Part shown: in pieces, positions 60,434-64,000 of the stretch
Layout: each line of letters starts with the position of its first letter
How positions within the stretch are numbered: the stretch's first letter is position 1
The notes under the pieces: model-generated
Database searches by the model: none
Seen by the model: the letters and a program-made list of their open reading frames with translations, nothing else
Told to the model about the DNA's origin: nothing
Program-made: the position numbers and the translations under genes
Assembly: GCA_028554755.1 (NCBI GenBank)
Contig: JAPTOF010000014.1
Span: 9,936,001-10,000,000, forward strand
Origin: Cordia subcordata
Lineage: Eukaryota > Streptophyta > Magnoliopsida > Boraginales > Cordiaceae
Direction of reading: 5' to 3'
DNA: 64,000 bases

Positions 60434-60861
60434 AGGAGTGTTCTCAGGGGAATTCTTGCCCCAATCAACTTTTTTTTTTTTTTCCAAAATAACTTTTAGG
60501 AAAGGGATATTCTATTTTCCATCCCAATTCATCAATGGGAACATTGTTTGGGGGAGATAGGGGGTGGGGAAAAACAAGAGGAGAATCCCTGAAATTTTTT
60601 TCTATAAAAGTTTAAAAAATAAATTTTACTCTTAACTTTAAATCTTTAACCTAATCTTTTATTCACCAATTGCACCATTAGAATCAAACCCCTCTGTTAT
60701 ATATATATAAAGTTTGGGTTTTGGGTATTCCCCCAAATAAGAAAAATCTACTGTTCCCCAACCCAGTTCCTTAGACTTTTTCCCCTTGCCCAATTCCCCA
60801 ATCCCTCAAACCTAAAATTTCGGGTTGTTAATTGGGTTTTTCCAAACAATGACCACCCATA
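60434..60861. mobile_element. Insertion 1 in copy B, about 428 bp, 9 bp target duplication
   Basis: Flanked by CTCTTGCTT (60425-60433) and CTCCTGCTT (60862-60870). Copy A has a single CTCCTGCTT at the same place. A 9 bp duplication points to a Mutator-type transposition, although terminal inverted repeats are weak. It is non-coding, with C- and G-rich tracts near 60550 and 60760. Confidence 0.7.
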
Positions 60862-61526
60862 CTCCTGCTTCAGATCAATTTGTTTCAATGACTTCCTGCA
60901 TGATTATAGATTAGTATATGCTAACACGTGACCCGTGCATGTTGCTATGTGTTGTGAATTTTGTAATTTTAATTTAAATATATAAGTAAATAAAGTTTTG
61001 ATTGAATATGTTATAAAAAGTAATGAATTAAATTGTATTTTGAATAAGTTGATTGGGAAAAATTCACGTTATCTCCCTTTTATACACGAAAATATCGTGT
61101 TATCCCTGTGTTTTTTCAAAATTGATCATAGTCCCCCTACCATTAGTTAAATGCTAACAGCATTAAATTAAAGCTTAAAATGACCAAATTTCACGTGAAA
61201 TGAAATAATTTTATTTTTAATCAGTAAGTAAAATAAGCCTAAATATTATACACTAAAATATTCAAAATCCCAAATTCTCAATCTCCCATCCCTACTAACA
61301 CAAAATCCCATGAACACCATTGCGGTTGTGGGACGACCAAGTGTGACTGACGAATGATGAGCGTCATCACACCCCACCCCTGCTGCAACGACGATGAAGA
61401 ATGTTTCAAAACCTAATTCAATACCTTTAAAGATATAGATTACAAAAGGCAGAAAAGTTTGGGTACTATATATATATTAGAATTAGCAAATAATTTAGAT
61501 GTTTGAAACCTTTCTTATATAAAGTA

Positions 61527-61843
61527 GGATTTATTCCTTTAATAGTTCTTGAACTATTGACTTTGTCGCATTTTAATCCCTTGAATTTCAAAATGAACCT
61601 TTTAGTCTGTGAACTTTGATAAATGAGACATCGTTAATTCATAAATTTCGATAAATGGGATGTCGCTAATCTTTAAGAAAGGGGTCATTTTAAATTTTCA
61701 AGGACTAAAAGGTTCATTTTGAAAGTTAAAAGATCAAAATCCAACAAAGTCCATAGTTCAGATAATAAAAGGTCCATTTTGAAAATTAAAGAACTAAAAT
61801 ATGACAAAATCAATAATCTAGGAACTGTTAAAGGAATAAACCC
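61527..61843. mobile_element. Mutator-like MITE, 317 bp, 9 bp target duplication, nested in insertion 2
   Basis: Long inverted arms: left GGATTTATTCCTTTAATAGT, right (inward) GGGTTTATTCCTTTAACAGT, continuing through a TATTGA.TTTGTC...TTTTA block. Flanks are TATAAAGTA (61518-61526) and TATAAAATA (61844-61852), 9 bp with one mismatch. This fits a Mutator-type MITE. Confidence 0.85.
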
Positions 61844-62171
61844 TATAAAATATTAGCATTTTCTATCAACAATGACTTTGAAGAATGTCTTTAAAATCAA
61901 GTGACTTACTTTGCTAATCTTGAACAATATAATTTGTGCACTATTTTGTTCTTGCTTGAGTGATTACTTGTAACTCTTCCAATTCTACAATTGTCAGGCA
62001 CTATGTATCTTTTTCACATTACTCTTGCTTTTCTCTTTCATTAATTACTTCATTACTTCACCGACCTATGCATTTTTGTGAAAAGTTTTTGCCGGCACCA
62101 TTGCTTTTCTCTTTCATTCTCTTTGATTAAGCTACTTCTGTCTGATGAATCTTCTACGAGAACAAACTTGT

Positions 62172-62285
62172 CAAAACTTGACACCAAAAATTACAAAGTT
62201 TTACACCCAAAATGTAAACTTCACCAAAACTTCACACCAAAATTTACAAACTTTTACATCCAAAATGCAAACTTTACCACACCAA
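62172..62285. repeat. Two-copy direct repeat, about 54 bp period
   Basis: The block CAAAACTT(G/C)ACACCAAAA, then TTACAAA, then TTTTACA(C/T)CCAAAATG is repeated once. It gives a spurious Asn/Thr/Phe-rich open frame and is not a gene. Confidence 0.75.
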
Positions 62286-62835
62286 ATAGAGATTTTTAAC
62301 CCATCTTGCAAACTTTACATACACATATTAAACATCCAAATGTACTTATATAGACATATTCTAAGCAAGGATGAAGCAAGCTAACTTTAGTATGAACTTG
62401 CATTGAATTATTTTGGATGAAACTCAAGCCCACTAAAATAAAATGAAGCATTCTTGAGTAAGAGTATCGTCTTAATAGTGTTATAAAGGACATTTTCATC
62501 CAAATCTAGGGTATTAATTAAAAATATTACACCAGCTGCAATTCTAGCACGCACTACTCAAATTTGACGAAAAAATAGACAGAGAGGGATGACGTGATAA
62601 GTTTTGAAAAGACATAAGGGGGCGATCTGAAATTTGTGAAACACAAGAGAGTAATTTGATACTTTCACATATCACAAGGGGTAATATAAATAGATATAAA
62701 ACTTGAACGAATGTCTTACATAAAATTTTAAAATTGCGTATTAATTTTTTTTATGTGTTTAATGTATGTACCAAATATGTTATTTTTTTTTCTTTTTTAA
62801 AGTCCAATTAATTGCAACCAAGCGGTGATGATAAA

Positions 62836-63057
62836 GAGCCTGTTTGGATTGGTTTTTTCAGAAAAAAGTACTTTTTTTTCTTGAAAAAGTTACATTAAAT
62901 TTGTAATAACTAATTGATTTAGTTTCCAAAAAAGGTAAAACTCTGAAAAAAGCTCAAATATAACTTTTTTTATAAGCCAAAATTTTTTGCTTTTAAAAAG
63001 CTGTTTTTAAAAGTTATTAAAAAAAGCGCTTTTGAAAAAAGTCAATCTAAACGAGCC
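62836..63057. mobile_element. MITE family 1 copy, insertion 3 in copy B, about 222 bp
   Basis: Ends GAGCCTGTTTGGATTGGTTT (left) and, inward from the right, GGGCTCGTTTAGATTGACTT. Copy A reads GATAAAAACAAGTCC uninterrupted at this point, so the site is a clean empty target. The interior matches the 51447-51668 copy closely. Confidence 0.85.
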
Positions 63058-63560
63058 CAAAAACAAGTCTAGTTGTACATATAGCAGCTTGGATATACAC
63101 TTGATGCTTAGGTGCCATGGAATTTTGGAGGGTAAAAAATCTGAAGTTTGGGGCAACAATTTTAATATATAATACATAATGTAGATAATTAGATATATGT
63201 CTTTCATGAATTTTCTTTTTCGTTTTTAAACCCCAACCCGACTTTATTATAGTATGGAGTATAGAATAAATAAATATATGTCTTTCATGCAATTTTTTTT
63301 TAACACTGTACGATGAGAATCAAATCCAGGTCAAGGCATAATTCTTGAAAAATAATCTCAATCACATTAACTATTTTTTTATCTCAACCACTTGAACTAC
63401 ATTTTAATACAATGTACCATATGAACTTAAACACAAGGAAAAAGTTGAAACATTTAGGACAAATTGATATGACTCACCAGCAAAAAATTGTTGAGCAATG
63501 AGAAATGTTTACATTTGCACTTGTGGAGAAACAAATGCATGCAACATAGTATATATTTAA

Positions 63561-64000
63561 GTGTATTTTACTCCCATGTTTTGTGAAGTTGCATAAAATT
63601 TTTTATATTTTCAAAACTCACTGATAAACCTTGTGATTTAAAAAAAAATTGCATATTGATCCCTACCATTAGTTTTTCCTATACCTAAAATGCATTTGTT
63701 TCAAACCAGGGACCTTTTGTCTTTTAGGCTTTGATACCAAATTGAGTTACCATCTCATCTACAAGCTTAAACTTATAGAGAAGATATTAGTTTGATTATT
63801 TATTGGGTTAACATTATAACGGAAAAAAAAATGAAGTAAATTGGTGCAAATTCCATACTCTGCTTTCAAAATTAGTCCAAATTCCCCTTGTAACTTTAAA
63901 AATAGTATAAAATCCCCCCAATTTTAGAAATAGTGCATATTCCTCCCTATTAGTTGAAATAAAATGCAAATACACATCTAGACGAGTAAAAAATCAATAA
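63561..64000 (-). mobile_element. Possible LTR-retrotransposon trace with an initiator-tRNA-Met primer-binding site
   Basis: On the minus strand, TGGTATCAAAGC (63739-63728) differs by one base from the usual plant primer-binding site complementary to initiator tRNA-Met. It is preceded by CTCA and a 3-nt spacer, as at the end of a 5' LTR. If real, the LTR would extend rightward towards the window end. I cannot see the LTR start, a polypurine tract or any gag/pol coding sequence. The segment 63840-63960 also repeats CAAATTCC.CCTTG-like units. Confidence 0.35.

Larger units (their letters stand above)
61055..62680. mobile_element. Insertion 2 in copy B, about 1.6 kb, unclassified and non-coding
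   Basis: Copy A has no counterpart between AATTAAATTGGTTTT and ATAATATAAATAG. The ends have weakly matching, inverted C-rich features (left CACGTTATCTCCCTTTTATA; right, inward, ATTACCCCTTGTGATATGTG). It holds a nested MITE (61527-61843) and a short direct repeat (62172-62285). No transposase frame is visible. Exact ends are uncertain by several bases. Confidence 0.6.
60235..63560. repeat. Tandem duplication, copy B (with three insertions)
   Basis: Same order as copy A (57990-59050) but about three times as long. The extra length is fully explained by insertions at 60434-60861, about 61055-62680 and 62836-63057. Divergence between the copies outside these is moderate, with scattered substitutions and small indels. 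Confidence 0.85.

Noticed and set aside
62078..62384. Two overlapping Asn/Thr/Phe-rich open frames
   Set aside because: They arise from a 54 bp direct repeat in the non-coding insertion of copy B.
1..64000. CRISPR array, operon, phage or plasmid features
   Set aside because: No regularly spaced short repeats and no prokaryotic coding pattern; the sequence is clearly plant nuclear DNA with spliced genes.

Overview
This is nuclear DNA from a flowering plant, almost certainly a eudicot. The background is AT-rich, genes are broken by many GT-AG introns, and the gaps are filled with microsatellites, small inverted-repeat transposons (MITEs) and degenerate gene copies. The plant families present (an ANTH clathrin adaptor, a Mak10/NAA35-type NatC subunit, an SPOC-domain protein, a Cf-type receptor-like protein, a heptahelical HHP protein) fit a eudicot. 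I could not fix the species. There are no prokaryotic, plasmid or CRISPR features.

Layout: (1) 0.5-1.6 kb, minus strand: the broken N-terminal part of a Mutator-like (MULE) transposase. (2) 5.0-20.8 kb, plus strand: a four-exon gene for an 883-residue SPOC-domain protein, with a 10.3 kb second intron packed with MITEs, a probable SINE and a GC-rich patch. (3) 22.8-29.3 kb, minus strand, convergent with gene 2: a 15-exon, 549-residue ANTH/AP180-type clathrin assembly protein of the PICALM3 type. (4) 34.6-48.5 kb, minus strand: a 16-exon, 731-residue NAA35/Mak10 auxiliary subunit of the NatC N-terminal acetyltransferase. Summed exon lengths of genes 2-4 are multiples of three and all junctions used are GT-AG, so these models are well supported. 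(5) 51.4-64 kb: a gene graveyard. It holds a receptor-like protein pseudogene with in-frame stops and frameshifts, a repeated RLP leader, fragments of an HHP/PAQR gene, and a tandem duplication whose second copy carries three later insertions that are absent from the first.

The three intact genes are housekeeping or regulatory: RNA-associated regulation, clathrin-mediated endocytosis, and co-translational N-terminal acetylation. Nothing in the sequence links them functionally; they look like ordinary chromosomal neighbours. I do not see a previously undescribed biological system. The most informative parts are the dated insertion series at 58-63.6 kb, the 770 bp near-perfect foldback at 51.9-52.7 kb, and the MITE families with readable target-site duplications.
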